64,000 nucleotides of DNA from Patescibacteria group bacterium (lineage in GTDB: Bacteria > Patescibacteriota > Patescibacteriia > 2-12-FULL-60-25): the NCBI GenBank assembly GCA_031082005.1, contig JAVHLR010000001.1, positions 1,121,251 through 1,185,250 of the forward strand, written 5' to 3'. Below are positions 45,366 to 53,486 of the stretch, in pieces. Positions within the stretch are counted from its first letter, which is position 1. Each line of letters opens with the position of its first letter. The position numbers and the translations under genes are program-made. The notes under the pieces are model-generated. The model saw only the letters and a program-made list of their open reading frames with translations, was not told the origin of the DNA and ran no database searches.

Positions 45366-45517
45366 TTTTTTTATTCCATCACCGACGATCTTGTTAATAC
45401 CCCGCCTGTCTTAAACACCTCAAAAAGCGTTGAATTCAGACAGAAATCAATAATAAACGCTTAATTTAAATAAAAACTGTCTTTCTTATCTTTTGCTTTC
45501 ATTTTGTTCAATTGCCC

Positions 45518-45546
45518 TTGACATTTGCTGCAATTTCTGCTAGATT
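45518..45546 (+). promoter_or_regulatory. Promoter of the 45.6-kb operon
   Basis: TTGACA, 17 bases, TAGATT. Start near 45553, leader of about 50 bases, then GGAGG before the ATG at 45604. Confidence 0.8.
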
Positions 45547-45603
45547 ATCGTATTGTTCTTAAACATCCACGTATTCATTCGGAAAGACATGGAGGTTTGA
45601 ATC

Positions 45604-46002
45604 ATGGCCAACACGACTTCTCCGGCTTTCGCTGGACAGGTCCGGGCCTCTCTCCTCATTCGCGTCAGGCCTTTGTGCCAAAACGTGAATATAAACCAAT
45701 TCGGCCTGCAAAGGTTATTGCCGATGCGGGCCGCCTCCAGCTCTTTCCGAATGACTTACGGAGGCGTTCCTTCCATGAAAAAAGTTGCGTCATCGTCTGT
45801 CGCTGTCTGCCTCTTCCTTATCATCGCCTATCTCTGGCTTGACGTGGACGTGTCATCGCTCCTCGTCACGCTAGTCGTCTTGGGTCTTGCGACCCTGCTT
45901 GTCTTGAAATCAGGCGGCCACGAACCCACCCATCTCGGCACGTTGCAGAATGGGATGGAGGAGTGGCGAAAAATCCGGGAATGGGAAAAATCCCGGAGAT
46001 AA
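45604..46002 (+). CDS. Small two-helix membrane protein of unknown function
   Basis: 132 residues from the ATG at 45604, which has GGAGG 12 bases upstream. A second ATG at 45775 (MKKVASSSVAVCLFLII) also has GGAGG and would give a neat 75-residue membrane protein, so the first 57 residues may not be translated. Two closely spaced membrane segments (VAVCLFLIIAYLWL and LLVTLVVLGLATLLVL) are followed by a soluble tail NGMEEWRKIREWEKSRR. It is first in an operon with the acidic 73-residue gene. No family recognised. Confidence 0.65.
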   Translation: MANTTSPAFAGQVRASLLIRVRPLCQNVNINQFGLQRLLPMRAASSSFRMTYGGVPSMKKVASSSVAVCLFLIIAYLWLDVDVSSLLVTLVVLGLATLLVLKSGGHEPTHLGTLQNGMEEWRKIREWEKSRR

Positions 46003-46014
46003 AGGAGAGTTGAA

Positions 46015-46236
46015 GTGGCAGTTGAAACAGAGAGCAGATTCGATTCATTGTATCCAGGCGTAGATCCGGAAGAATATCCGGGTCAGGACCCCATCGACTG
46101 GAGTTCGGAAGCCGAGACTGATCGTTTCCTTGCCTGCGAAGACGAGCTTGAATTCCTTCGGACTTCCGCAGCATCGTTCGCCTCGCACGACGAAGTAGCG
46201 CTACTCATCTTCCTCGCCCCCGAGGAACCGAACTAA
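46015..46236 (+). CDS. Small acidic protein of unknown function
   Basis: 73 residues from a GTG start with AAGGAGAG at good distance. It is very acidic (ESRFDSLYPGVDPEEYPG, DWSSEAETDRFLACEDELEFL) with a hydrophobic end. It lies 12 bases after the membrane protein gene, so it is co-translated with it. It could be a partner of the basic tail of that protein, but this is a guess. Confidence 0.6.
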   Translation: MAVETESRFDSLYPGVDPEEYPGQDPIDWSSEAETDRFLACEDELEFLRTSAASFASHDEVALLIFLAPEEPN

Positions 46237-46646
46237 CGCAACGGAGCCAACGCTCCACCCACCTCTTGGGCGAACCACACTGCGTTCGCTCTCCCACAAG
46301 AGTATCGAAACCGATTCGATCCTGCTGCGGGAGATGACATAACTCATCACCCACCTTCCCACAACCTGTAAGGGTCTTGCACCGCCCAGCGCGGTCGGAT
46401 AACCCTTAAGTCACCCCTGTGGGGAAACAACGAGCCAAAGGATCCGTATCCTGAAGGCTCGAACAACCTCGAACAGGCCTGATGCGAAATGCTTCGGCAC
46501 GACGCATCGGACCTATGCACCTCGACAACTGAACAACTATCTTCCGTGTAACCGCACTGGCGGCAATGCACGGAACTCAAACGGTTAAGAGACAAACTGA
46601 ACGCAGGAACAATGGCGGGTAATCCCCGTCCACCAAGGAGTTCATC
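46237..46646 (+). other. 410-base structured leader, no gene
   Basis: Three clear hairpins: AAGGGT/ACCCTT with inner ACCGC/GCGGT (46370-46407), CCCC-TGT-GGGG (46414-46424), and GAGCC/GGCTC with inner AGGAT/ATCCT (46432-46460). The leftward 206-codon frame here is the antisense shadow of the next gene. It reads as the 5' leader of the 46647 gene. Confidence 0.55.
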
Positions 46647-48017
46647 ATGAGCCGAAAGACCAAGGAAGAGAAGTTGGCCGAGAACAAGCGTCTTTACCAA
46701 GCCCTCGAGCAGCAGACCTGCCCCGCTGACAACGGGGTGCGGCAGGTATTCACCACGGGTCTGAGCAATCTGATCCCTGGAATCACCCCTCCGCCCGGAA
46801 TGCGGCTGGTTGTCAGCAACATCCCGAGGGTCAGCAACGGATTCCCTGTCTTGGTTTCCAACCGCGAGCTGTGCGTCATGCAGCTCAACCAGGACCCCGA
46901 GCTCATCGCTCCGGAACAGCTTGCGGCACTCGACGCAGCTACCCGACAGAGGTTCGAACACTACCAAGAGCTACCGCTCATGGAGTACGAACGTTACCTC
47001 GACCTCGAGTACGGAAGGTTCGATCAAGTCGCCCCGGAAGACGCCCTGAAGTTGCCCGCCATTCGTGGTAGCGGCGGACAGATCAAGGACGCACTGAAGG
47101 ACGGCGTGATGGACGTCGTGGTGATCAAACCCGACACCCATCAGTTGATTGAACGCACCGACAGGGACGGCAAGAAGTACCAGGTGAGTGTGCCCATCAA
47201 GCGCGGACAGTCGTACAGAATCAACTTGTACGATCTCAGCCGAGCTATGAGTCGCCCCGTGGGCGAAACCTTCAAGATCTTCGGTCGCAAGGGTGGACCC
47301 ATGAAGTTCGTCCGGCTGGCCGGCCACGTCGAAAACGACAGCCGAGGGCAAAGAACCGTCGCGACCCACGTGATCGTTGGCTGCATGCCGAGCAGAGATG
47401 CACGACGTGCGAACACTGATCGTCCGATCTCTGTCGGCGCAGCAGGACGCGACGGACGCGGCATCATCTTCATTATCGAGCTGCCTCTGGTGAAGGTCGC
47501 CATCTGGACCTACCAGACCCTCATCCTTCCCGGATTCGACTACAGCAAGCCGGAACCGGAGATCGAGGGGCTGAGCCTCATGGTCAGCTGGCTCTCGCTT
47601 TGCCCCAGCCCCAAGGAAAGCGTAGCTTTCATGGATAAGCTCCTTGAGGGAACCGCCGAGGCCATCACCTCCGACAAGGACAACGAGGGAATCGAGAAGA
47701 TCAATCTCGACGACCTGCTCGCGGGTACGACCAACGAAACTTCAACCTCATCCGCCGACGCCGTCGCAGTCAACGGCGACGCAACGGATGCTTCGGAAGA
47801 CGCGACGACCCAATCCGCACAAGCGGAGGAAGGCGCAGGCGATGCAACCGAAGAAGGCTCCGAGGATGACGCCCCCAAGGCGATCGCCTCGGACGACGAC
47901 ACCCCCGACAGCAACCCCGCCACCGAAACCGCTGCCGAAGCCACCGCGGCTGACGCAGCTCCTGCCACCGATACTCACGTCGAAATCAAGCCGGCGACCG
48001 CCGACTTGCTCGACTGA
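46647..48017 (+). CDS. Unknown protein with long acidic disordered tail
   Basis: 456 residues, AAGGAG eight bases before the ATG. Residues 1-365 are folded in character: a basic helix (RKTKEEKLAENKRLYQALE), a Pro/Gly-rich strand region (IPGITPPPGMRLVV), an acidic helix (DLEYGRFDQVAPEDALK) and a beta-rich core with KRGQSYRINLYDLSRAM and GRGIIFIIELPLVKVAIW. Residues ~365-456 are almost all Ala, Asp, Glu, Thr and Ser, a disordered acidic tail. There is no signal peptide. I recognise no family. It lies behind a long structured leader and before a hairpin terminator. Confidence 0.8.
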   Translation: MSRKTKEEKLAENKRLYQALEQQTCPADNGVRQVFTTGLSNLIPGITPPPGMRLVVSNIPRVSNGFPVLVSNRELCVMQLNQDPELIAPEQLAALDAATRQRFEHYQELPLMEYERYLDLEYGRFDQVAPEDALKLPAIRGSGGQIKDALKDGVMDVVVIKPDTHQLIERTDRDGKKYQVSVPIKRGQSYRINLYDLSRAMSRPVGETFKIFGRKGGPMKFVRLAGHVENDSRGQRTVATHVIVGCMPSRDARRANTDRPISVGAAGRDGRGIIFIIELPLVKVAIWTYQTLILPGFDYSKPEPEIEGLSLMVSWLSLCPSPKESVAFMDKLLEGTAEAITSDKDNEGIEKINLDDLLAGTTNETSTSSADAVAVNGDATDASEDATTQSAQAEEGAGDATEEGSEDDAPKAIASDDDTPDSNPATETAAEATAADAAPATDTHVEIKPATADLLD

Positions 48018-48067
48018 CCCCCACGTCTCTCAACCGTTCCGCAAAGCTCAATCTCTCGGCTTTGCGG

Positions 48068-48144
48068 GATCCCTTAAATCTTCCATAGGTGCATACCTTG
48101 CCAAAAGGGCAACATCATGCTATGAAGGACTTAAGGGATCTTTT
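48068..48144 (+). terminator. Long-stem terminator
   Basis: GATCCCTTAAATCTTCCATA (48068 on) pairs with 48120-48140 at nearly all positions; an inner TTGCC/GGCAA hairpin sits in the loop, and TTTT follows. It separates the 46647 and 48169 genes. Confidence 0.75.
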
Positions 48145-48168
48145 CATTTCCAACGTCCTGGAGCAGTC

Positions 48169-48783
48169 ATGAAAAGCGGAAGTGCCAGTCGGAAATCACG
48201 TACCAGCCAATCAGACGGCGTCCTCATCGACGCCTCTGAACGCTTCCTGCGCAAAAGCAGGCCGCCCGCTTCGTCATTCGACGAGGCTGATGAGGAAAAC
48301 GGCATCGCTCTGCCCCAAGCAGAGCGCATCTCAAGCCCGGCTGTCCGCGGCAATTCCAACTTGCGTCCGCTCATCAAGACGATAGAGCTGCACCCCACCG
48401 TGGTGTTCATCCTGTATCGTCCGCGCGACATCCTGTCGCCAACGTCGTGGCACGATTTCCGCGCCTGGGCTCACTTCATGCTCGCCTTCATGCTCGCCTT
48501 CATCTTGCGTCGCCCGGAGATGCGGCATGACCGCGAAATCATCACGCTTATTCCGGCGCCGTTCTACAAGCATGACGACGAGGCGTACTTGCGCCCGTAC
48601 TTCCTGCGCGGCTGGTCGCCGCTCTTCAAACGGATTGATGATTCCGGACTTCCCGCAGGCTTCGCCCGCAGCGCCACCACCGAAGACACTCTGCGCAAAG
48701 CGCACGCCTCTTGCGACGACATGCGGATTTCCGTCGACAAGCTACTGCGCTTCGTCGAAGCCTCCGACCCGCTCCAGTACTAG
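48169..48783 (+). CDS. Unknown basic protein
   Basis: 204 residues from the ATG at 48169 (MKSGSASRKSRTSQSDG), with CTGGAG six bases upstream; the track start at 47644 is false. The N-terminus is Ser/Arg-rich. The core has a strand-rich part (VVFILYRPRDIL), a hydrophobic helix with a doubled unit (FMLAFMLAF) coded by a 12-base tandem repeat, then RRPEMRHDREIITLIPAPFY. The tail ends RISVDKLLRFVEASDPLQY. One hydrophobic stretch could be a membrane helix but is flanked by charged residues. Own hairpin at the 3' end. No family recognised. Confidence 0.65.
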   Translation: MKSGSASRKSRTSQSDGVLIDASERFLRKSRPPASSFDEADEENGIALPQAERISSPAVRGNSNLRPLIKTIELHPTVVFILYRPRDILSPTSWHDFRAWAHFMLAFMLAFILRRPEMRHDREIITLIPAPFYKHDDEAYLRPYFLRGWSPLFKRIDDSGLPAGFARSATTEDTLRKAHASCDDMRISVDKLLRFVEASDPLQY

Positions 48784-48792
48784 GACGACTCA

Positions 48793-48820
48793 TCCGACCG
48801 GGCTCCCCTTCCCGGTCGGA
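48793..48820 (+). terminator. Hairpin after the 48169 gene
   Basis: TCCGACCGGG-CTCCCCTT-CCCGGTCGGA, perfect 10-bp stem without a T-run. Confidence 0.6.
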
Positions 48821-48875
48821 CACCCTCTCCGTTTCACCGCACAGCGGCTAATCGAAGAAGGATGAAAAAATTTTC

Positions 48876-48904
48876 TTGACAAAGCATGTTGCGCCACCTA
48901 CCGT
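48876..48904 (+). promoter_or_regulatory. Promoter of the 48.9-kb RNA
   Basis: TTGACA, 17 bases, TACCGT. The start falls near 48911, exactly where the outer stem of the RNA begins. The same TACCGT -10 occurs before clpP. Confidence 0.7.
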
Positions 48905-48910
48905 ATGCGG

Positions 48911-49105
48911 ATTCCCGGCCCGGGAGCTGCGAAGTGTTGCACGTCGCTAATGGTAATATCCGTGGTTTCCCTCTTCAATGAGGGATTCTCTCTCCTCACA
49001 TGGGTACGGCCATTTACTTGGCGTGGCAGCTCTTTGCAGCTTCCGGTCCGGGAATAAGTCACCCTGATGATTCATCGCAAGATAAATCCATTAGGGTGAT
49101 TTTTT
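48911..49105 (+). ncRNA. Candidate structured RNA, rod-like, 6S-like architecture
   Basis: ATTCCCGGCCCGGGAGCTGC at 48911 pairs with the segment ending at 49055 in a closing stem of about 24 bp. Inward follow a bubble, CACGTC/GGCGTG, TAATGG/CCATTTA, CCGT/ACGG and an apical CCCTC-TTCAAT-GAGGG hairpin. An intrinsic terminator TCACCCTGATG/CATTAGGGTGA with T6 ends it at 49105. Promoter, long interrupted rod and terminator make a convincing free-standing RNA. Shape and length suit 6S RNA. The SRP RNA loop (GGAAGGGAGCAGC type) and tmRNA ends are absent. Confidence 0.75.
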
Positions 49106-49124
49106 AATTAATTTTTCCTTCCGC

Positions 49125-49219
49125 GTACAGCAAGGGTTGATTTTTCATGCAGTGAGGACTGTTTGAGCGAGCGAAGCGAGCGAGTTCCGGAACAAATGAA
49201 AAAACAACCCTTGCTGTAC
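49125..49219 (+). repeat. Hairpin element C (24-bp arms)
   Basis: Arms 49125-49148 (GTACAGCAAGGGTTGATTTT...) and 49196-49219 pair at 23 of 24 positions. The core GTGAGGACTGTTTGAGCGAG ... GAGTTCCGGAACAA is a variant of the cores in A and B and matches the degenerate copy at 5531. It sits between the RNA terminator and the end of the RodZ-like gene. Confidence 0.85.
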
Positions 49220-49229
49220 CCCCCCCTCT

Positions 49230-49961
49230 CTACTCACTCTCCGTCGAAGTGACCACTTCCGCATCTTCCGTCGATGTCGCTTGCACCTCTTTTCGGGTAA
49301 ATAAAATATGGCGCTCTATCACCACAGGCGGGCTGTATCTTCGTTGAGCCTGCACCTTGATGGTCGAGACTCCTTCTGGGATATCTAAAAGCATCTTGAA
49401 CACGCCATCGTCACCCACCACAGCCTGGCGTCCATTGACTTCGACTTTCGCCGTCACATCAGCCTCGCCCTCAACTTGAACTTCAGCCACGTCGACCCGC
49501 AATCCTTCGACTGGATTCAGCAAAGCCAAATCAGGCGGAGCTGTCATCTGCTTGACTTGCCATACCACATAGCTGGCCAAGATGCCGACGATCGCCAAAG
49601 TCAAAGCCACGACAAGAATTTTAGACGTGACCCAAAAATCCGTCTTTCTGGTGCATGGATTCAAATTGAACGACCCTTCTTCTTTTACGCCTTGTGCCTT
49701 AAGCAGTCGATCGTATTTCTCCAACAGGAAAAACTCACTCGCCTCCAAGGCAGAAGCCAATAGCTTGACGTGCCGCTTCGCATAATACGGATCCTTGAAA
49801 TCCTTGAGGCGCTCTTCCTCCAAAGACTGGATGATCGCCGGATGGATACCGCAAATCTTAGCCAATGTCTGCCGCGTATAGCCGCGCAATTCCCTCAACT
49901 CTTTAAGGTCTTCGCCGAAACCACGGTTGCCGTTCAAGACCCGCTTACGTAAAAACGGCAT
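49230..49961 (-). CDS. RodZ-like HTH membrane protein
   Basis: 243 residues. An N-terminal helix-turn-helix (about 15-85: FGEDLKELRELRGYTRQTLAKICGIHPAIIQSLEEERLKDF) is followed by a membrane helix near 112-135 (KILVVALTLAIVGILASYVVWQV). A C-terminal beta-sandwich (NPVEGLRVDVAEVQVEGEADVTAKVEVNG) follows outside the membrane. This is the layout of RodZ, which links MreB to the elongation machinery, with a PF-like Ig domain instead of the usual tail. ftsK lies four bases upstream, a pairing consistent with a cell-envelope role. No mreB is in the window. Confidence 0.8.
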   Translation of the reverse strand: MPFLRKRVLNGNRGFGEDLKELRELRGYTRQTLAKICGIHPAIIQSLEEERLKDFKDPYYAKRHVKLLASALEASEFFLLEKYDRLLKAQGVKEEGSFNLNPCTRKTDFWVTSKILVVALTLAIVGILASYVVWQVKQMTAPPDLALLNPVEGLRVDVAEVQVEGEADVTAKVEVNGRQAVVGDDGVFKMLLDIPEGVSTIKVQAQRRYSPPVVIERHILFTRKEVQATSTEDAEVVTSTESE

Positions 49962-49965
49962 AATT

Positions 49966-52194
49966 TTATTCTTCCTCTATATCAGGGATCTCACGGTTTA
50001 CCTGCTCCAAAGCCGGGTGGCTCGGAAGCTCTTGTTGGTTCGTGAAATCCGCCTTCAGGATATCGCGAGGCTTGGCTCCATCGGATGGACCGATGAATCC
50101 CTCTTCTTCCAGTAAATCTAAAATCCTGGCTGCTCTGGCATAGCCCACTTTCAACCTGCGCTGCAGCAACGAAGCCGAAGCTTTACCGGCGCGTAAGATT
50201 TCTTCCTTGGCTTCTGCCAATAGGGCATCGCCGTCCGCTCCGCTGCTGTTTATGTCGCCACCGTTGAAGACAGCATTCCCACGATACGATTCGACGACCG
50301 AAGGATCATATTCCGCTGGATCGTATTTTGATTTCAGATACTCGACCACGCGCTTGATCTCGTCATCCGCCACGAACGCTCCCTGGATACGTCGCGGGCT
50401 CGCCATTTCAGCCGTCTGATACAGCATGTCTCCACGGCCGATGAGTTTTTCCGCCCCCATCTGATCCAAAATCGTACGCGAATCAGTCGATGATGCGACA
50501 GCGAACGCGATACGAGCTGGAATATTTGCCTTAATCAAACCCGTCAGGACATCCACCGAAGGACGCTGCGTAGCCAACACCAAATGGATACCGACGGCGC
50601 GCGCCATCTGGGCTAGACGCACGATCGGACCCTCGACTTCTTGCATCGCAGTCACCATCAGATCAGCCAGCTCATCGACGATGACCACCAGAAACGGCAG
50701 CTTCTCTTCGGCTGCCGCATTGTAGGAATATATGTCGCGCGAACCGAACTTCGAAAGGATATCGAAGCGCCTATCCATCTCGCGCAACGCCCATTTCAGT
50801 GCGTTCACCGTCTTCTCTACGTCTGTGATGACCGGTGTGACCAGGTGCGGTATGCCGTTATAGACCTGCAGCTCGACGCGCTTTGGATCGACCATTATCA
50901 GCTTCAACTCATCCGGTCCATTAGCATAAAGCAACGACATGATGAGCGTATTCAGACAGACCGACTTGCCCGATCCGGTTGCGCCAGCGACCAAAAGATG
51001 CGGCATGCGTCCAAGGTTAGTTACCCACGGCTTACCCGAAACATCGCGCCCCAACACGAAATGGATATTATCCCGACGCTCGCGCCACTCTTTGGACTCG
51101 AACATCTCGCGTAAACCGACAGTAGCGACGCTCTGGTTAGGCACCTCCAAACCGACCAAAGATTTACCGGGGATCGGCGCCTCGATACGGATCGGGTGCG
51201 CCGCCAAAGCCAAAGCTAGGTCATTATGCAAAGCCGTGATCCTCGACAGCTTCACTCCCTCCGAAGGCTTCAGCGTAAATTGCGTCACCGTCGGACCCAC
51301 CGAGACTTCAGCCATCTCGACGGGAATACCGAACGTCTCAAGCGTCCTCTGTATGACGTACTGATTGCGCTGGATATCTCCCGAAGTCGGCTTCTGATCA
51401 CGTCGTATCAAGAGCTCCAAGGGTATCTCCACTTTCGGCTGCCTTCGCTTAGGCTTCGCCGGCTTGGCGTCGACTTCATCCTCATCCTCGTCCGCGTCAT
51501 CATCCTCTTCATCTTGTGCCGTCGGTTGGCTTACCTTTGCCGCAGGCACCACGGGCTGCACCTTTTCAGGTGCGGCATATTGTTGGCGGATGCGTTCTTC
51601 CGCTTGGATGCTTTTTCGACTCACCAGCCATTTGAACGGAGCCAACACGGCCAGGACTAGTCGTTTCAGATATCCCAAAAGCAACGCTAGAATGGCGACC
51701 GCCCGCTTGAGCGAGGTGTTGAAAATCAACAATAATGAAATCACGAAAATCGCTAAAAACAATGTCGTCGCGCCAAAACGCCCAAGTAAACCCACGAACG
51801 GCTCTGACAATAAGCTGCCCAATCTGCCTCCCCAGCTGCCAATTTTTTCCGGAACCATCTGACCATCAACCGCATTCACCGTATGGATGAACGGATTAAA
51901 AGCCAGAAAAAACACGACAAATCCGATATAATTCGTACCCCTTAATGGAAAACGATCAGGCGTCAAACGGTTGATGCCAATGGCGAAAAAAAAGAACGGC
52001 AGCACTATCCGATCCCAACCGAAAATCTGCATCAATGCACCATCAAGACTCTTGCCCAGACTCCCAGCCAAATCGAACATGGACAAAAAAATGAGTGCAC
52101 CGATCGCAAATACAGCTACCGTCAAAATACCATGCGCGGTCTCTGGATCGAGCGACAAGTCAGGGAATTTGAAACCTTTACGTCTTCGTGACAT
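49966..52194 (-). CDS. ftsK: DNA translocase FtsK/SpoIIIE
   Basis: 742 residues. Four or so membrane segments lie in 1-185, followed by an acidic linker (DEEDDDADEDEDEVDAKPAKPKRRQ). The motor domain follows with VAGATGSGKSVCLNTLIMSLL (Walker A) and PFLVVIVDELADLMVTA (Walker B). The RecA-like core ends in a winged-helix gamma domain (KASASLLQRRLKVGYARAARILDLLEEEGFIGPSDG). FtsK pumps chromosomal DNA at the septum. The protein is shorter than E. coli FtsK because the linker is short, as in SpoIIIE. Confidence 0.96.
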   Translation of the reverse strand: MSRRRKGFKFPDLSLDPETAHGILTVAVFAIGALIFLSMFDLAGSLGKSLDGALMQIFGWDRIVLPFFFFAIGINRLTPDRFPLRGTNYIGFVVFFLAFNPFIHTVNAVDGQMVPEKIGSWGGRLGSLLSEPFVGLLGRFGATTLFLAIFVISLLLIFNTSLKRAVAILALLLGYLKRLVLAVLAPFKWLVSRKSIQAEERIRQQYAAPEKVQPVVPAAKVSQPTAQDEEDDDADEDEDEVDAKPAKPKRRQPKVEIPLELLIRRDQKPTSGDIQRNQYVIQRTLETFGIPVEMAEVSVGPTVTQFTLKPSEGVKLSRITALHNDLALALAAHPIRIEAPIPGKSLVGLEVPNQSVATVGLREMFESKEWRERRDNIHFVLGRDVSGKPWVTNLGRMPHLLVAGATGSGKSVCLNTLIMSLLYANGPDELKLIMVDPKRVELQVYNGIPHLVTPVITDVEKTVNALKWALREMDRRFDILSKFGSRDIYSYNAAAEEKLPFLVVIVDELADLMVTAMQEVEGPIVRLAQMARAVGIHLVLATQRPSVDVLTGLIKANIPARIAFAVASSTDSRTILDQMGAEKLIGRGDMLYQTAEMASPRRIQGAFVADDEIKRVVEYLKSKYDPAEYDPSVVESYRGNAVFNGGDINSSGADGDALLAEAKEEILRAGKASASLLQRRLKVGYARAARILDLLEEEGFIGPSDGAKPRDILKADFTNQQELPSHPALEQVNREIPDIEEE

Positions 52195-52263
52195 GAAATC
52201 AATGATATCCTAGCTGAAAATCCGACGAAAGTCACGCCTGACTCGTCGCTCAAAATCGCTCCG

Positions 52264-53355
52264 TTATTCAACAATCTCCGCAGGAGGGAGCTCATCATCC
52301 AAGTCTCCTGCTGGCGGTTGTTTAGTCAAAGCGTTGTCGCTATCTTCACGACGACGCCACTCTTCTATCACTAAATCACGGATTTCTTTATGGAATTGAG
52401 GGCGCTCGCGCAATCCCATTTTGGCGTTCTCGCGACCTAAACCGATCTTTTCATCCTTATACATGTATGAATTTCCCGACTTTTTGATTACACCGTACTC
52501 TACGCCGAGATCCAACAGGTCGCCGACCAACGAGATACCCTCGTTATACATGATATCGAACTCGCATGTCCGGAAAGGCGCCGCGACTTTGTTCTTCACT
52601 ACCTTGACCTTCACGCGGTTGCCCAAAATCTTCTCTCCCATCTTGATTTGCGCCGATCGACGCACTTCGACACGGACGGAAGAATAGAACTTCAAGGCCA
52701 CACCGCCTGTCGTCGTCTCCGGGTTACCGAATACCACGCCGATCTTCTGACGGATCTGATTGATGAAAACCAACGAAGTCTTAGTCTTGGAGATGACGCC
52801 GGTCAATTTACGCAACGCTTGGCTCATGAGGCGCGCCTGCAGACCCATATGCGATTCACCCATTTCGCCCTCGATTTCGGCCTTTGGCGTAAGTGCGGCC
52901 ACGGAATCGACCACGATGACGTCCACCGCATTCGATCTGACCAAGGTCTCGACTATATCCAACGCCTGCTCACCGGTATCAGGTTGGGAAATCAAGAGCT
53001 CGTCTACATTCACGCCTATCTTTCGCGCATAATCCGGATCCAAGGCATGCTCCGCATCGACGAAAGCAGCGATACCTCCCAACTTCTGGACTTCGGCGAT
53101 GATATGTTGCGCCAATGTAGTCTTACCTGATGATTCAGGACCATAAATCTCTGCTATACGACCACGCGGTACACCCAACACGCCCAAAGCCAAATCCAAT
53201 GACAAACACCCGGTTGGTATCGCATCCACCGCCATTTTCTTAGCTTCACCTAAGCGCATGATGCTCCCCTCTCCAAAACGCTCCTTTATCTGGTCTATAG
53301 CCTCTTGTGCCGCCAAGCGGCGCTCATCCCTTTCATCAACGACTTTTTTCGCCAT
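52264..53355 (-). CDS. recA: Recombinase RecA
   Basis: 363 residues. RecA forms filaments on single-stranded DNA and drives strand exchange and SOS co-proteolysis. Walker [15 protein letters not shown], the Walker B region [24 protein letters not shown], loop L1/L2 motifs ([33 protein letters not shown]) and a Glu/Asp-rich C-terminus are normal. The gene is alone; recX and lexA are not adjacent. A repeated GTTC-type operator lies just upstream. No Shine-Dalgarno sequence (AATTTATATACAAAAATAT before ATG). Confidence 0.98.
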   Translation of the reverse strand: MAKKVVDERDERRLAAQEAIDQIKERFGEGSIMRLGEAKKMAVDAIPTGCLSLDLALGVLGVPRGRIAEIYGPESSGKTTLAQHIIAEVQKLGGIAAFVDAEHALDPDYARKIGVNVDELLISQPDTGEQALDIVETLVRSNAVDVIVVDSVAALTPKAEIEGEMGESHMGLQARLMSQALRKLTGVISKTKTSLVFINQIRQKIGVVFGNPETTTGGVALKFYSSVRVEVRRSAQIKMGEKILGNRVKVKVVKNKVAAPFRTCEFDIMYNEGISLVGDLLDLGVEYGVIKKSGNSYMYKDEKIGLGRENAKMGLRERPQFHKEIRDLVIEEWRRREDSDNALTKQPPAGDLDDELPPAEIVE

Positions 53356-53379
53356 ATATTTTTGTATATAAATTTTCTT

Positions 53380-53404
53380 GTTCTAGTTTTGTTCTATTTT
53401 GAAC
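53380..53404 (-). promoter_or_regulatory. Possible SOS (LexA-type) operator of recA
   Basis: On the plus strand GTTC-N7-GTTC (53380-53394) is followed by six bases and GAAC (53401-53404), giving both a direct and an inverted pair. GTTC-N7-GTTC is the LexA box form known from Alphaproteobacteria. A weak leftward promoter TTGCGT-17-CAAAAT overlaps it. Assignment is by pattern only. Confidence 0.5.
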
Positions 53405-53486
53405 CATTAAACCTTACCACGCAAGTACCCATTTGTGGATAAGGGAATGACGCCTCGTTTTATCGAGACGTCAAGAGGAAGCATGT

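Larger units (their letters stand above)
44911..45517. other. Non-coding gap with palindromic repeats
   Basis: Holds two full palindromic repeat copies (45003, 45301), a degenerate one (GTCATGTAGCCTTCGCTCAGGACGAC at 45095-45120) and another AGACGTGGAGGAGAG module at 45130. A 75-codon frame at 45170 starts on GTG but reads into the palindromic repeat, so I do not call it. The last 100 bases are AT-rich. Confidence 0.6.

Noticed and set aside
45170-45397. 75-codon rightward ORF starting on GTG
   Set aside because: Most of it reads through a palindromic intergenic repeat, and a start-stop ATGTGA precedes it.
43337-46646. tRNA or rRNA genes in the large gap
   Set aside because: I looked for cloverleaf arms and the TTCGAATC-type T-loop and found none; hairpins do not fit a tRNA.
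46347-46967. 206-codon leftward ORF
   Set aside because: It is antisense to the well-supported 46647 gene and its hairpin leader, with no RBS; composition fits a shadow frame.
47644-48168. N-terminal extension of the 48169 gene (track start 47644)
   Set aside because: The extension is a Pro/Arg/Thr-rich shadow frame of the previous gene; the true ATG at 48169 has its own RBS behind a terminator.
48911-49105. SRP RNA or tmRNA identity for the 48.9-kb RNA
   Set aside because: The GGAAGGGAGCAGC-type SRP loop and the tmRNA tRNA-like ends with CCA are absent.
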